Positions 36,296 to 47,166 of a DNA stretch of 64,000 nt are shown one piece after another (position 1 is the stretch's first letter; each line of letters begins with the position of its first letter). This DNA comes from Adiantum capillus-veneris (taxonomy: Eukaryota; Streptophyta; Polypodiopsida; Polypodiales; Pteridaceae). The stretch is from contig CM043947.1 of assembly GCA_014529385.2 (NCBI GenBank), positions 128,246,891 through 128,310,890 on the forward strand, written 5' to 3'. The translations under genes were made by a program, and so were the position numbers. The notes beneath the pieces were generated by a model. It was not told where the DNA came from. It searched no databases and was given only the letters and a program-made list of their open reading frames with translations.

Positions 36296-36310
36296 TGCCC
36301 CCCTTCCTGA
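36296..36310 (-). other. Polypurine tract of the gag-protease element
   Basis: On the minus strand TCAGGAAGGGGGGCA lies directly before the 3' LTR, which starts TGTTAACC. Confidence 0.9.
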
Positions 36311-37911
36311 TGTAGATTCCGTCCTCGGAAGCTATTGAGTTGAAGCAAGTTCGTCGAGGTGGAAGAGCATTTGAGATGAATGTCCTTAGCCTTCTTCAGT
36401 CACTGCAAAATCAAACAACATTGGCACAGTAATTGCATTCTCTTAAAAAGCATATGCAGTTTTAGGTAGACACATTGATTGGTCAAAGAATTTCAAACAA
36501 TTTGATAGCAATGAACATTAAATTGCAATGTAATCAAATGCATAAACAGATGTAAAGGCAGAAAATTAAACAAGTCTGGGGTCGCTAATTTGACGGTCGA
36601 AAAGCACTAGAGATCAAATATTAATACCATGGGTAAGCTTCTTAACTTTCTGTGGTCAATTAAGTTGTTTAATCGCGAGAGCCAAGTATTCATGTTCGAG
36701 GGCTGACTAGAGGCTATATCTAGAAAACCTTGTAGTTAAGCTACCATAAAAGGAATTTCTCATGAAATCATCACCTGACTGATTACTTTTTCTTTGACCC
36801 CCCAAGGTCTTTTCACATTGATTCAATTATTATGTGTGTGCTTATTTTGTATGCCTTGGGTTTTTTGCTTTTCAAGGAAAAGCGCCCACACTGGGAACCT
36901 CTAGGGCTCTAGTACCATAGGCAATACATGTGAGTGAAGTACCAAATCAAGCCGAGATTTCTCTTCCAGCTTAAAATGTTACATTGTGGCACTTTGATTT
37001 TGTGCTTGTTCATTTTCATCATTTTAATTTTGTAACTTTGGGGGGTCATATAACACTGTTACCCTCCCCAGGCTCATCACATTAGTAAACTCCCTTTATA
37101 ATACTTACGCTAAAGGTCAATAGGGTTAAGCCCACTAGAAAGCCCTAGTACATTTCATACAATGCTGCCTAAATCGGATTAAGAACCTAAGTAACCATTG
37201 CTTATTAGGAAGGCATTCCCCATGGTATTAAGAGAAGATTTCTAATACCTAGCTTGGTCAAACTAGCTTAGTCGGACTGCTTGATTTTTAAACCTAGACA
37301 AGTGATTATGACAAAACATTACATTGAATTAAATGTTTGATACTAAGCAAATGCGCTGAGTATTATGCTACCAATCACAATCAAAGCAGACAAACATGGA
37401 TGCAAAAAAGATAAAGGCAATGCTAATGGACAAGAAACACCTGTTTGTGTTGATGGTCGCGCTTGATTTGAAGGTTCCATGAAGGTCCAAATCCTATCAA
37501 TAGCAACACGCTCCTGTACACACTAGGAAACAAAAGGAATACCTCCAGGAGGCACATTAGTGGGAAAAGAGAACTTTGCTAATCACTCAACTCTAAAACA
37601 GAAACACTCCTATCGTACTAATCTTACCTACCCTCCATCACTCAAGTGATGAGGATCAAAGGTGTTTTATGGCATAGGTTTCTGTTTCACTGTACCAGAT
37701 GTGACATGTGTAGGTCTGAGTCAATGTTTTGACTTTTATTGTGCATACTCGTTTGCTAATTGCTCTTGCTCTTTTTTTTCTTTTTTTTTGTGAGTATAAA
37801 GCTTTATATGTACATTCCCTAAGATTGGAATTGAGAGGTCAGGGAAAAAGGTTGAGAGGGAAACAAGTGAATGATGGATGTCCACAAACACTCCCCCCTT
37901 CCTTGGGTAGA
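36311..37911. other. Non-coding interior of the gag-protease element
   Basis: This lies downstream of the gag-protease stop in element sense, where a Ty3 element would normally hold RT, RNase H and integrase. I find no motif of these on either strand and no ORF above about 70 codons. The block may be remnant or unrelated filler. Confidence 0.6.
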
Positions 37912-40900
37912 TCATACCGTTTGAAATGAGCTTGTCACCCTTTGAAACCAATTGTTCCAGTTGGTAATAGGTGAGGATTTTTGCCAGTAGTTTTCTATTA
38001 CCCTAGGTACCTTGTCGAGTTGCAACGGTGGTAAGGTACTCTCCCAGAATCGAACTTGAAGTGGTTCATCAGGTGATTCTTGAACACTGGGAGGTGTGGG
38101 TTCTTTTGTAGCTTCATGGAGGTCCACTACTATAGATGGAGGCTGTGTAGAAGCTTTTACCTCTATGGATGTATTACATGAGGAGCTAGAATCTTCATGG
38201 GACTCCCCCCTTCCTGAGCTAGGTGGAACAAATCGTTCTTTCTTTGGTACCCAAACTAGCTCGGGAGCGGGTGTGTAGCATTCTGTGATTTTTTCCTTTC
38301 CACGATCATTGATTCGTTTTGGAGCTACGGCATTGGGCTCACTTGGGCCAGGTGATAGGTAAGAGCACAATCTACGTTTTGGCACCCAGATTTGATCATT
38401 TCCTTGATAGTAGCCTTGGGCTTCCAATAGTCGTTTAGGGATCCATCGCAACATTTTCTTACTTTTCTTGGAGCGAGTGGTACGGTTCTTACTAGGTTTC
38501 CGTTTTTTTGCATCAACCATGCTCACTACAGAGGTTTTAGGGACCCACTTGTATGTTTTCTTCGTTACATTAGGATGAGTCTTGTCGGAAGCGATATGCA
38601 TTGCTTGTAGCATATTTAAGGGTATAGGCATTTCATCCCCTTCAGGTGTTACCCAGGTCGTCCCCCTATTTCCCCAAGTGTCTATGGTTGATGCTAGGTG
38701 GACCCAGTCCACATTGTCTGATTCCGTCATACCCGGTAACACATCCATGTAAGGAGAATCTTGGCCAATGTCTGTATCCTTCTTACAAGTGTAACAATAT
38801 TGTAGTGGGGCCGAGTGAACTGTGGTGTCAGAGCGATGATCAATAATGGTTTTACTCCCTAAGGGGTGTACCTTACCAGTCACCAAATCCACTCTAAGGA
38901 CAGAGTCTTGGAATTGCAAATAGACATGATTTTTAGACCAATCGTGAACCATTTGTGCTTCCCTCATGAATGGTCGTCCTAAAATCATTTCATATGACAT
39001 AAGGTGTTTAGAGAAATCCATTACAATGAACGTATGTCGTACCTTGTGTCCTAGAACTTTGATCTTAAGATCCTTGAGCATCCCCATAGGTTTGGCTATG
39101 GTACCATTTGCCATCTTTACCACAATGTTAGTAACACTGAGGCGGGGTTTTCCCATGGATTCCCAACAATCTTTTGTAACGATGCTAACTCCCACACCAC
39201 CATCAAGAATTCCCTTTATAGTTAATCCCTTGGTAGTGATGGGTAGGGTCGCATTAGACTCGTCGCCTTCAAAATACTGCCCTAATTCGTTAATGGGTAC
39301 CTCGATCACAGACTCGTGTCCATCTAAGTCAAGTGATTGCACATGATTTTCCTCATCAATCATAATCGATTCATGCCTATTTGGTTGCGCAAACTGCGGT
39401 AATCCCGTTCGTAGCTCTCCATTAAGGAATGCTCGAAGTGCAAGGAATAACTCAGGATCTCCATACAGCTTTGCTATGATCGTGGTTCGGACCTCAGAAG
39501 ACATGAAGTCCACTAGTTTGGCAACATTCATTGGCGTTTTGCAGGGTGTAGGTCCTTGACTAGGAACTGGTGAGGATGGAATCTCATATTCCTCAATGGG
39601 ATCAGGTATTCCTTCGTTAAACATCCTTTCCAACAAGAAAGGTGTATGCTCACTTTCTGATGTCCTGTCCTCACTCCCTTCTTGGATGATACTAGATATG
39701 GCTAACGGTCTATGGTTCCTGTGGGGTGGATGAACTTGCGTGGGAAACGCTGTGTCATGAATTTTGACATGCATGGGTTCTGGTTCTAGTTTCCTTTGAG
39801 TCTCCTCCACTAAACCTCTTAGATGTTTCACCTGCTCAATCTCGTCTACAGGGTTTGGGTACGTCCCAATCTTCTTTTTACGATTCTTCCCTTTTTGCCC
39901 CTGTGGTTTATCTTGGGGGTCTTGGATTGGATTTGGAAACACTTGTGGTGTTTTCAAAGGCTCTTTATGGTTTTCTCTTATTCGGTTTTCATTTGGTTCC
40001 ATGTTACGGTTTTCTTTGTCGGTCTTTCCCTTTGTGGTATTGGTTCTAGTCTCCATTGTCTCGACTGAATCTGAATCATCCTCGAGGTCATTCATATACA
40101 CGGGGTCATCTCCTGTTCCTATGTTTGTTTTGGAACTTGGCTTTGAATTTTCCGTATTCTGCGACTTCTTCCTTCGTGTCTTCTTTTTCTTTGCTTGGAT
40201 AATTGACGCGGTATCTCTCTCTTCGAGGATATGTCCTGGCCCTTGAAGCATGGACCGTGTAATCGCATAAGCGGGTGCGACAGGTGGTATTGGTGATGTC
40301 ACACTAGCAATTTCGACCAAATTTAGGGGTGTGATTTTAGGCGCATTTGGGTTATAGGGGCATTGGGCAATCAAGTGATCTATGCCACAATGATTACATG
40401 TGAGTATTGGCATTGCAGACGTGCTCCCTTGATTCACTTGCATCTGTGCAGCATTCTTTTGCAGCCTAATAGGGCATTCCGCTACTCGATGTGGTCCACC
40501 ACACTCGTAGCATTGAAGAGGTGGCCTCCTAGCCTGGGTGTTGATATTTTGACCTCTGGATACGAGAGCAGCAGCTTGATAAACCGGCTTGACTTGTCCC
40601 CAACAATCTTCCATGTAGTATATAGGACACTCTTCCAATGTATCAAGTCCGTAGGCAATAATAGTGTCTATTTCCTCCTCACAGCCATCTGCATAAGCAT
40701 TTGATGGCTCGCAACCCACTTGGTTCATAGGGGCGACTCTTGGATGCGGGGGCTGCGGTCCTAGCACAGGAGGTGGTAGCGGTGTAGCTTGTACAACATT
40801 TTGAGATCTAGGGACCATGTGTTGCGGTAGTTGCTCAACAGGCGGAGTAGGCATCAATACAGGAGCTCGAGGCGCATCCGTCCAGGCTACCGGTGGTCTA

Positions 40901-43092
40901 ATTGCCATCATACGTTTGATCATTAAACAATCCTTAGCTTGGTGACCATACCTACCACATGTGTTGCAAGTTCCATTAAATTTTACTCTAAACGTAGGGC
41001 ACTCACTAGTGCTATGTGGACCTAAGCAAATGGAACACCATTGTTGCTCCCTTCTTGGATACATGTGACTATTTTGAGGGGGTCGATTATCCTTAAGAGA
41101 CTCTTGGATTGCCTTGGTGAGGTCTGTCAAGAATGTCTCAAATACCTTTGGCTCATTGGCAATGGGCTTTGCAGTCATGGGTTCATACTCAATGGCTTGT
41201 GAGCTAGTGGATCTCGTGTCAGTAGACACCCTCATGCCTGCTATCATCAAGTTGTCCTCTAGTTGGATTGCATTGGCAGTGACATCTTCCCAGGTTGTGA
41301 TACCTCTAATCACTAGTCCATTATAGATTCCTTCATTCCTCAACCCTCGGATGAATCGATCAAGCAGCTGGTTATTGTTGAAGCGCTCATTTACAGGGCA
41401 ACGAGAGTTTAAGTGCTTTAGACGACTAATGAAGTCCCTTACTGACTCTCCTTCCTTACGTTCGGCCTTCTGTAGCTGAGATGCTACACCCCAAAGCACA
41501 CCTTCTCGTATGTACTCCTTTAGAAACAACCTTCGAAGGGTAGGGTAGATTGTTTTCTCGTCCACCCTTAGGGTCCTATACCAATCTCCAGCCTTCCCAC
41601 TTAATGTCAAGCTTAAGGCATTGCACTTATGTAGTTCGTTGCGTTCCCCTAAGGAATCACATACTTGTTCAAACACTTCAATGTGTTTCCTAGCATCTTC
41701 GTCCCCATTGAATTTTTGCGTGAGTTTGGCAATTTGTACTGCCTTACTTCTAGGCTCTCTATCAGATGCGTGACGCATATTTTCCGCGATAGATCGACCT
41801 ATGGTTTGAGCAAACGCTGCCAAGTCACCTATGTGAGGAGGCAGGGCCGGTGGAGGTACTCTTGGAATCATATGTGGGAGAGGAACGGGTATCGGTCTTG
41901 GCATATGTGTAGATGATGTAGGATATGGAACATAACCGGGCATAGGTCCACTCGGATAAGAGCTAGGGAGCGGCACTCGAGGAGCATAAGCAAGTGGTAC
42001 AATTGGAGGTGTGGGGGCCATGTGTGCATAAGGGGCTAGAGGCACATACGGTCGAGGCCCCATATTAGGTACTACGACACTAGGTAGTGGCACTGCGCTA
42101 ACCGTAGATGTCATCGGTACATTCTCTGTCAGGCTTATCCCTGGAGTGAGCACTGTGTTTTCCTTGATAGAGGGTTGAGCCAAGTTAGGGAAGCTAAAGT
42201 TTTCGCTCGGAGGCTCAGATTGCATAGAGACCCCAGGTGAAATGACGTAAGATGGGTCCATGGGGCTCATTAGAGGAGTCTCCATTTGTGATAGAGTAGG
42301 CTGTTGAGCCTTGCTCGTATCCAGAAATCTCATGGAGCCAGTTGAGAGTATATTTACCCCTCGGTTTTGCCTTTCTAATTGAATAATGCCATGGATAACA
42401 TTACAGATCATTTTTTGTTGATCTTCGATGCTCGTGGCACTAGAGGTGGATTGTACAATCTCTATCCATCCTACATGGTAGGCGTGGCCAGAGTGTAGAT
42501 CCGTCAACACCTCAGTGTGGAGGTCGTATGTCCAATGATCATTAATGAACCATCCTTCTAGAGTCGACGTGCTAACGGTTTCTTGTGAGGTAGAAGCAAT
42601 GTTGCTCCCCATGGTTTTACTTGTCACCAACGGTACTCTAGAGGGAACTTCTGAAGGAGGCAGCTCAACAGGGCCTTCTTGGTAAGAAGTTGGTAGGATA
42701 TCCACATGGACACTCTTTGGGGGTGTGGGGTCCACGTGCGATGTGAAAGGAGAGTCCACTTCCCCACCCCCTTCGTGTGCTTCATTTGCATCAGGTTCCG
42801 AGCGAGTAGCTCTACCTAATGTTTCCATGAAACGGCTAAACATACTAGTACTAGGCTGTGGAGCTTTGGGAGGTGCATGGCCTTCTCTCTCAGTGTTTTG
42901 GGTAGGGTATGCTTCCATGATTTCTGAGTCGGAGGAGGAATCACTAGCGGCTATTTTAGGGTCTTGGGTGGTGCTACCTTGTGTCCCCGCTGAGGGTCTA
43001 GAGCTTATCGTGGATGGGTAATGGGTGTCCGTATGAACAGAGGCACTACCAATGTGATCGTGCTCTAACACTCGTCCAGAGCGTAAGTGCAT
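37912..43092 (-). CDS. Giant Ty3-type gag-protease polyprotein, 1726 aa
   Basis: It starts MHLRSGRVL, a start style common in plant Ty3 gag proteins. A Pro/Ser-rich region runs to about 440, followed by a Retrotrans_gag domain at about 447-615 (LTQKFNGDEDARKHIEVFEQ, GKAGDWYRTL, RFIRGLRNEGIY). Four CCHC-type zinc knuckles follow: 686-698, 709-722 (CNTCGRYGHQAKDC), 861-873 and 899-911. Lys-rich patches lie near 972 and 1070. A retropepsin-like domain spans about 1285-1400, with LDGG at 1296-1299 in place of D[ST]G and GRPFM at 1372-1376. The C-terminus carries four W[VI]PK motifs near 1515, 1553, 1568 and 1614. It is far longer than usual gag-protease proteins and has no stops. It probably forms the particle and processes itself; no polymerase or integrase follows. 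Confidence 0.88.
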   Translation of the reverse strand: MHLRSGRVLEHDHIGSASVHTDTHYPSTISSRPSAGTQGSTTQDPKIAASDSSSDSEIMEAYPTQNTEREGHAPPKAPQPSTSMFSRFMETLGRATRSEPDANEAHEGGGEVDSPFTSHVDPTPPKSVHVDILPTSYQEGPVELPPSEVPSRVPLVTSKTMGSNIASTSQETVSTSTLEGWFINDHWTYDLHTEVLTDLHSGHAYHVGWIEIVQSTSSATSIEDQQKMICNVIHGIIQLERQNRGVNILSTGSMRFLDTSKAQQPTLSQMETPLMSPMDPSYVISPGVSMQSEPPSENFSFPNLAQPSIKENTVLTPGISLTENVPMTSTVSAVPLPSVVVPNMGPRPYVPLAPYAHMAPTPPIVPLAYAPRVPLPSSYPSGPMPGYVPYPTSSTHMPRPIPVPLPHMIPRVPPPALPPHIGDLAAFAQTIGRSIAENMRHASDREPRSKAVQIAKLTQKFNGDEDARKHIEVFEQVCDSLGERNELHKCNALSLTLSGKAGDWYRTLRVDEKTIYPTLRRLFLKEYIREGVLWGVASQLQKAERKEGESVRDFISRLKHLNSRCPVNERFNNNQLLDRFIRGLRNEGIYNGLVIRGITTWEDVTANAIQLEDNLMIAGMRVSTDTRSTSSQAIEYEPMTAKPIANEPKVFETFLTDLTKAIQESLKDNRPPQNSHMYPRREQQWCSICLGPHSTSECPTFRVKFNGTCNTCGRYGHQAKDCLMIKRMMAIRPPVAWTDAPRAPVLMPTPPVEQLPQHMVPRSQNVVQATPLPPPVLGPQPPHPRVAPMNQVGCEPSNAYADGCEEEIDTIIAYGLDTLEECPIYYMEDCWGQVKPVYQAAALVSRGQNINTQARRPPLQCYECGGPHRVAECPIRLQKNAAQMQVNQGSTSAMPILTCNHCGIDHLIAQCPYNPNAPKITPLNLVEIASVTSPIPPVAPAYAITRSMLQGPGHILEERDTASIIQAKKKKTRRKKSQNTENSKPSSKTNIGTGDDPVYMNDLEDDSDSVETMETRTNTTKGKTDKENRNMEPNENRIRENHKEPLKTPQVFPNPIQDPQDKPQGQKGKNRKKKIGTYPNPVDEIEQVKHLRGLVEETQRKLEPEPMHVKIHDTAFPTQVHPPHRNHRPLAISSIIQEGSEDRTSESEHTPFLLERMFNEGIPDPIEEYEIPSSPVPSQGPTPCKTPMNVAKLVDFMSSEVRTTIIAKLYGDPELFLALRAFLNGELRTGLPQFAQPNRHESIMIDEENHVQSLDLDGHESVIEVPINELGQYFEGDESNATLPITTKGLTIKGILDGGVGVSIVTKDCWESMGKPRLSVTNIVVKMANGTIAKPMGMLKDLKIKVLGHKVRHTFIVMDFSKHLMSYEMILGRPFMREAQMVHDWSKNHVYLQFQDSVLRVDLVTGKVHPLGSKTIIDHRSDTTVHSAPLQYCYTCKKDTDIGQDSPYMDVLPGMTESDNVDWVHLASTIDTWGNRGTTWVTPEGDEMPIPLNMLQAMHIASDKTHPNVTKKTYKWVPKTSVVSMVDAKKRKPSKNRTTRSKKSKKMLRWIPKRLLEAQGYYQGNDQIWVPKRRLCSYLSPGPSEPNAVAPKRINDRGKEKITECYTPAPELVWVPKKERFVPPSSGRGESHEDSSSSCNTSIEVKASTQPPSIVVDLHEATKEPTPPSVQESPDEPLQVRFWESTLPPLQLDKVPRVIENYWQKSSPITNWNNWFQRVTSSFQTV

Positions 43093-43464
43093 GTGCTTTT
43101 GATACCCTAAGGTGTCAAAAAGCTGCTCTAGGAGGCCTTGTGACTAGTTTTTAGTGTGTTTTTTGTTTGTTTTTTTGCTAGATTTTTTAGAGCGTGTCGT
43201 GGAATGGGCCGTGTGATAGCTCGAAACGAGCGTATCGGTCAGAGGGTCGTGCCGTGCTTTACAGCCCTCCGTTTGGTCACTCTATGCCCTCGGAATCCCT
43301 AAAACTGTCAATTTCCAGTAGGGAACTAGGCCCAAACTAGAAAGTCTAAGGGTGCAAGTGGGAAGAGAAAGGAGGAGAGTGGAGGACTTGTCCCACATGC
43401 TCTCATTCTCTCTTGAGGGAGTAGGGTATATATATAAGAGTGAGTCTAGTATATATCATAGGAC

Positions 43465-43870
43465 TGAGGCCTGGGCCTGGGCCTGGGCTTGGGCTTGGGC
43501 TTGGGAAAATGATCCCGATCCCGATCTACCTTTTATACAAACCAACCCGTCCGTTTTAAGAGTCACGTTTTTTATTTTCGAAAAATTTCTCCGCCCGCTC
43601 GCTCGCGTTTTTTATTTCCGAATTATTTTTTTTTTTTCAGAAATTGAAAATACAGAAATTGAAAACGCAGATATGCAAAAAATGCAGAAATTGCAGAAAT
43701 TTAAAAAAAACGCAGAAATTGCAGAAAAAAAACGCAGAAATTACAGAAAATTAAAAAAACGCAGAAATGCAGAAATTGCAGAAATTGAAAACGCCGAACT
43801 TGAAAATGCAGAAATTGCAGAAATTGAAAAAACGCAGACAATAGTAGAAATTGAAACTTGACAGCAAATG
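43465..43870. repeat. GGGCCT hexamer run and CAGAAATTG-type A-rich repeats
   Basis: At 43469-43505 GGGCCT/GGGCTT is repeated about six times. At 43637-43870 variants of GCAGAAATTG and GAAAACGCAGAAAT recur many times. Both lie in the leader of the gag-protease element, upstream of its ATG. The 43352-43861 ORF on the other strand is a repeat artefact. Confidence 0.85.
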
Positions 43871-43981
43871 CAGAAAACGCAAAAAACAGAAATCTCCACA
43901 CACTCCTTCCCTGCCTTTCCTATGATAGAAATTGCACCAGAAGAAAGCGTAAAGTGCTAACCGAGCTTAGTGTAGGGCATA

Positions 43982-44003
43982 TCCCCGGCAGCAGCGCCAA
44001 AAA
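43982..44003 (-). other. Primer-binding site region of the gag-protease element
   Basis: On the minus strand, four T bases after the LTR are followed by TGGCGCTGCTGCCGGGGA. This resembles the TGGCGCCGTTGCCGGGGA site seen in many plant Ty3 elements. The tRNA identity is not assigned here. Confidence 0.75.
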
Positions 44004-44253
44004 TGTGCGCTCCTTGCCGCACTGTCGAAGCAAGGGACTTGCCAATACACCGTATGCGAGCCACAAACGGCTCCAAGCACACAACAAGCCTAAACTAGCA
44101 AGCTCAAGAAAACAAAGGGTGTGTCACTCACCGCTCTACGCTCGCCTTCGTGGTGGATTCCTCGCCGCGATGAAGAAGAAGCTGCAGTCGTGCCGCGCTC
44201 AACCGCTTCGCCGCCGTCGTGCCTTCGTAATGCTCGATCGCACACACACTCTC

Positions 44254-44284
<31 letters not shown>

Positions 44285-44578
44285 AGGAGGTGAAGAAGAA
44301 GAAGATGGAGATGGAGCAAGAGCACTCTTCAATTGCACAAATGAGAGAATGAGTAAAAATTAGGTTTAGTTGGCTTTTATAGGAGCTCACCCCATTCACA
44401 CTTGGGCGCCCATGCTTAACCAACTAATCCCTTGAATGTCCAAGTTAAAGTGCGCCTCTCATCGGCGATCACTCTACCTTTCCCTATTGGTCCGACAAGC
44501 CCGGTACCTGACTCTACCAAATACATAATACACGTCCGTCGTAGGTGATGGGGTGTCCGTGTGCCGTGAGGGTTAACA
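44004..44578 (-). repeat. 5' LTR of the gag-protease element (575 bp)
   Basis: Identical by eye to 35721-36295, including microsatellite lengths, which points to a recent insertion. Confidence 0.95.
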
Positions 44579-46091
44579 AGTCCTTAGTGTGATAAGATTG
44601 AAGAGTACCCAGCTCTTATAAATCTAGGGTATCTTTTGTCCTATCAGTCCTTGCACATAGCTTTCCTACTTGTCTATTTGAGGCTCAATTGGCAAAGGGA
44701 ACTATTGATCAATGCAATTGATTCTTGCTCTACCAAATTCCACACAATCATGGGAGCATGCTCCTCACAGATGACAATCTAACTTCTGCTAGATGAATCA
44801 CTCGGTGCATACAGGAAAACCAAGGATGATTGATTAAATTGGAGAAGCTCAAAGGCACGATATAATTAATTACTCACAGTGCTATTATATATCACTGGTC
44901 CGCACGCGGGTAGAGCTTGAAACCTCTTGTGTCTTTAGCTGCAACACGTGCAGTAGGCTCCAAGCTTCTAAGAAGCAGCATCGAGCAGCTCAGGACCGAC
45001 TCGCAAGCTCTTACGATAGGCGTAGCACGCTGCAGCGTAACTGGCTGAACACGAACGAAACGCGTCAAGGCTCTATAGTGAAGAACAGTGAAAGAGATGC
45101 ACGCAAAGGTGGGAGTTGGGAGCAGTGAGAAAGATCATAAAGTGAGCAGTGATGACTTTTTCAAGGGTATATGGGTTCAAACCAAGGCTAGAGAAATACA
45201 TTTTTCCTAACCGAAGAAAATAAAGGCAAGCTTGAAATTTTCTCAAAAATTTGTGAAAACTTCTTGGTTCTCTTCAAGGAAAGATCAAAATCTAACGAGG
45301 ATTTTAGGATTTCAGTCGATTAAAATACATTGGACCCCGGTTTTTTTCTAACATTGGAGCTCAAGCCTCACACGGCCATAGAGTTTGGACAAATGCCCAC
45401 AGTGCCCCACACTTCAAACTTCAATGTTGAATCTCGATAAGCAAACAAGTAAATACCTCTCAAGTTTCAAAAATTCTCAAAACATCCCCAATACCCCTGG
45501 TCGTGAGATTAAATTTTTGAAATTTCCCAAAATTTAAAATACTTTGGTCATGAGATTAAATGCCCTTCAATTTCCCAAAATTCCCAAAATACCCTGGTCG
45601 TGAGATTAAATTTCCTCAAAGATAAAAAAGTTTTTTGCTTTTCATAAGAAGAGTGATTGTCTATCAATACAAGATGCTAAAACGAGAATTTGAATTGGTT
45701 ATGTAGGCTTTGGAGATGAATCACTTCATTATTTTTGGACCAAGGCTAGAAAAATACATTTTTCCTAACCGAAGAAAGTAAGGGCAAGGTTGAAATTCTC
45801 CTAGTTTTTAGGTCAAAATTTAAAGCTTTTTGCCGATAATTACACTAAAATTTGTGAAAACTTTTCGATTTTCTTCAAGGCAAGCTCAAAATCTAACAAG
45901 GATTTTAGGATTTCAATCAGCTAAAATACATTGGACCCCGTTTTTTTTCTAACACTGTTTTAGACATAATCGCCTATTTTGTGAGGTAATATGTGACAAA
46001 TTACATGCTAAGCACTCAAAAATGCATCTCCATTGTCAAAAGGAATTAAAAGTAGAAAAGCTTGAACAATCCGACCAAAAATAAATAAATG
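44579..46091. other. Gene-free stretch with direct repeats
   Basis: A segment from AAATACATTTTTCCTAACCG to ATTGGACCCCG..TTTTTTCTAACA occurs at 45191-45353 and, with an extra insert, at 45738-45955. Between them a unit of about 55 bases with CCTGGTCGTGAGATTAAAT repeats three times (45475-45620). No gene is seen. Confidence 0.6.
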
Positions 46092-46845
46092 CATAGGTAC
46101 TTTTGGAACTTTAAAAATTTGAAGGGATTTTGGGAATTTCTACAAATTAGAGGGGTTTGAGCTTGGCTAAGAAAACAAGGAATTTACATAATTTTTAGTG
46201 TATTTAGCGACAAAAGCTTCTAATTTTGACCAAAAAAATGGGAGAAATTCAAGTTTGTCCTTATTTTCACCACGCCATGAAAGTGCTTATCGATGCGCGC
46301 GCGCACACAAACACACACAGAGACTTACTAATGTATTTAAGGTGGCTCAAGTAGTTGAATGTAGCCCCAATGTAAACCCCCCCCCCCTCCCCCCCCTTAT
46401 GTGTATGGTATGAGTATGAAATAATGAGGGGCTACCCCTATTGTATATCCTTATGTACAAAATCCAAAACACCCCCCATTGTACACTCACATGATATCAT
46501 ATGGAAAAACACATGCACTACAAGAGGTACTTCACATTAGCGATGCTCGCAATGCGACGCTTAAAAGTGAAAACCCATGGCGTCGCTATGGTCATCGCTA
46601 GTTAAAAATTTGAAGGGTATTTTGGGACAAACAAAAAATACATAGGTACTTTTGGAACTTTAAAAATTTGAAGGGTATTTTGGGAATTTCTACAAATTAG
46701 AGGGGTTTGAGCTTGGCTAAGAAAACAAAGAAATTTACATAAGTTTTAGTGTATTTAGTGACAAAAGCTTCTAATTTTGACCAAAAAACTGGGAGAAATT
46801 CAAGTTTGCCCTAATTTTCACCATGCCATAAAAGTGCTTATCAAT

Positions 46846-46887
<42 letters not shown>

Positions 46888-47166
46888 ACTAATGTATTTA
46901 AGGTGGCTCAAGTAGTTGAATGTAGCCCCAATGTAAACCCCCTCCTCCACCTCCCCCCCTTATGTGTATGGTATGAGTATGAAATAATGAAGGGCTACCC
47001 CTATTGTATACGCTTATGTACAAAATCCAAACCCCCCCCCGTTGTACACTCACGTGGTATCATACGGAAAAACACATGCACTACAAGAGGTACTTCACAT
47101 TAGCGACGTTCACAGTGGGACGCTTAAAAATGAAAACCCACGGCGCCGCTATGGAAGTCGCTAGTT
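46092..47166 (+). repeat. Tandem duplication (about 550-570 bp) containing a CACTA left end
   Basis: CATAGGTACTTTTGGAAC starts both units (46092 and 46641). They share a (CA)n block, C-rich runs and GGAAAAACACATG before CACTACAAGAGG at 46509 and 47079. The first unit keeps only about 88 bases of transposon terminus (to about 46596). The second leads into the whole CACTA copy 2. The duplication therefore happened after the transposon inserted. Confidence 0.88.

Larger units (their letters stand above)
35721..44578 (-). mobile_element. Complete non-autonomous Ty3-like LTR element with gag-protease only (TR-GAG type, 8.86 kb)
   Basis: Two 575-base direct repeats, identical by eye, bound it (TGTGCGCTCC...GGTTAACA on the plus strand). 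Flanks are GGTCC on the left and AGTCC on the right, a 5-bp target duplication with one mismatch. In minus orientation a TGGCGCTGCTGCCGGGGA primer-like site follows the 5' LTR and an AGGAAGGGGGG polypurine tract precedes the 3' LTR. The only long ORF is a 1726-codon gag-protease at 43092-37912. The remaining 1.6 kb between ORF and polypurine tract has no RT, RNase H or integrase. Identical LTRs and an open ORF imply recent transposition, with the missing enzymes supplied in trans. Confidence 0.92.

Noticed and set aside
39195-39210. DGG instead of D[ST]G as a dead protease in the gag-protease protein
   Set aside because: Aspartate is kept, and similar LDGG/IDGG sequences are common in plant retroelement proteases, so loss of activity is not implied.
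43352-43861. 169-codon plus-strand ORF with WAWAWA and NAEIA repeats
   Set aside because: It is made by the GGGCCT hexamer and A-rich CAGAAATTG repeats in the leader of the minus-strand element.
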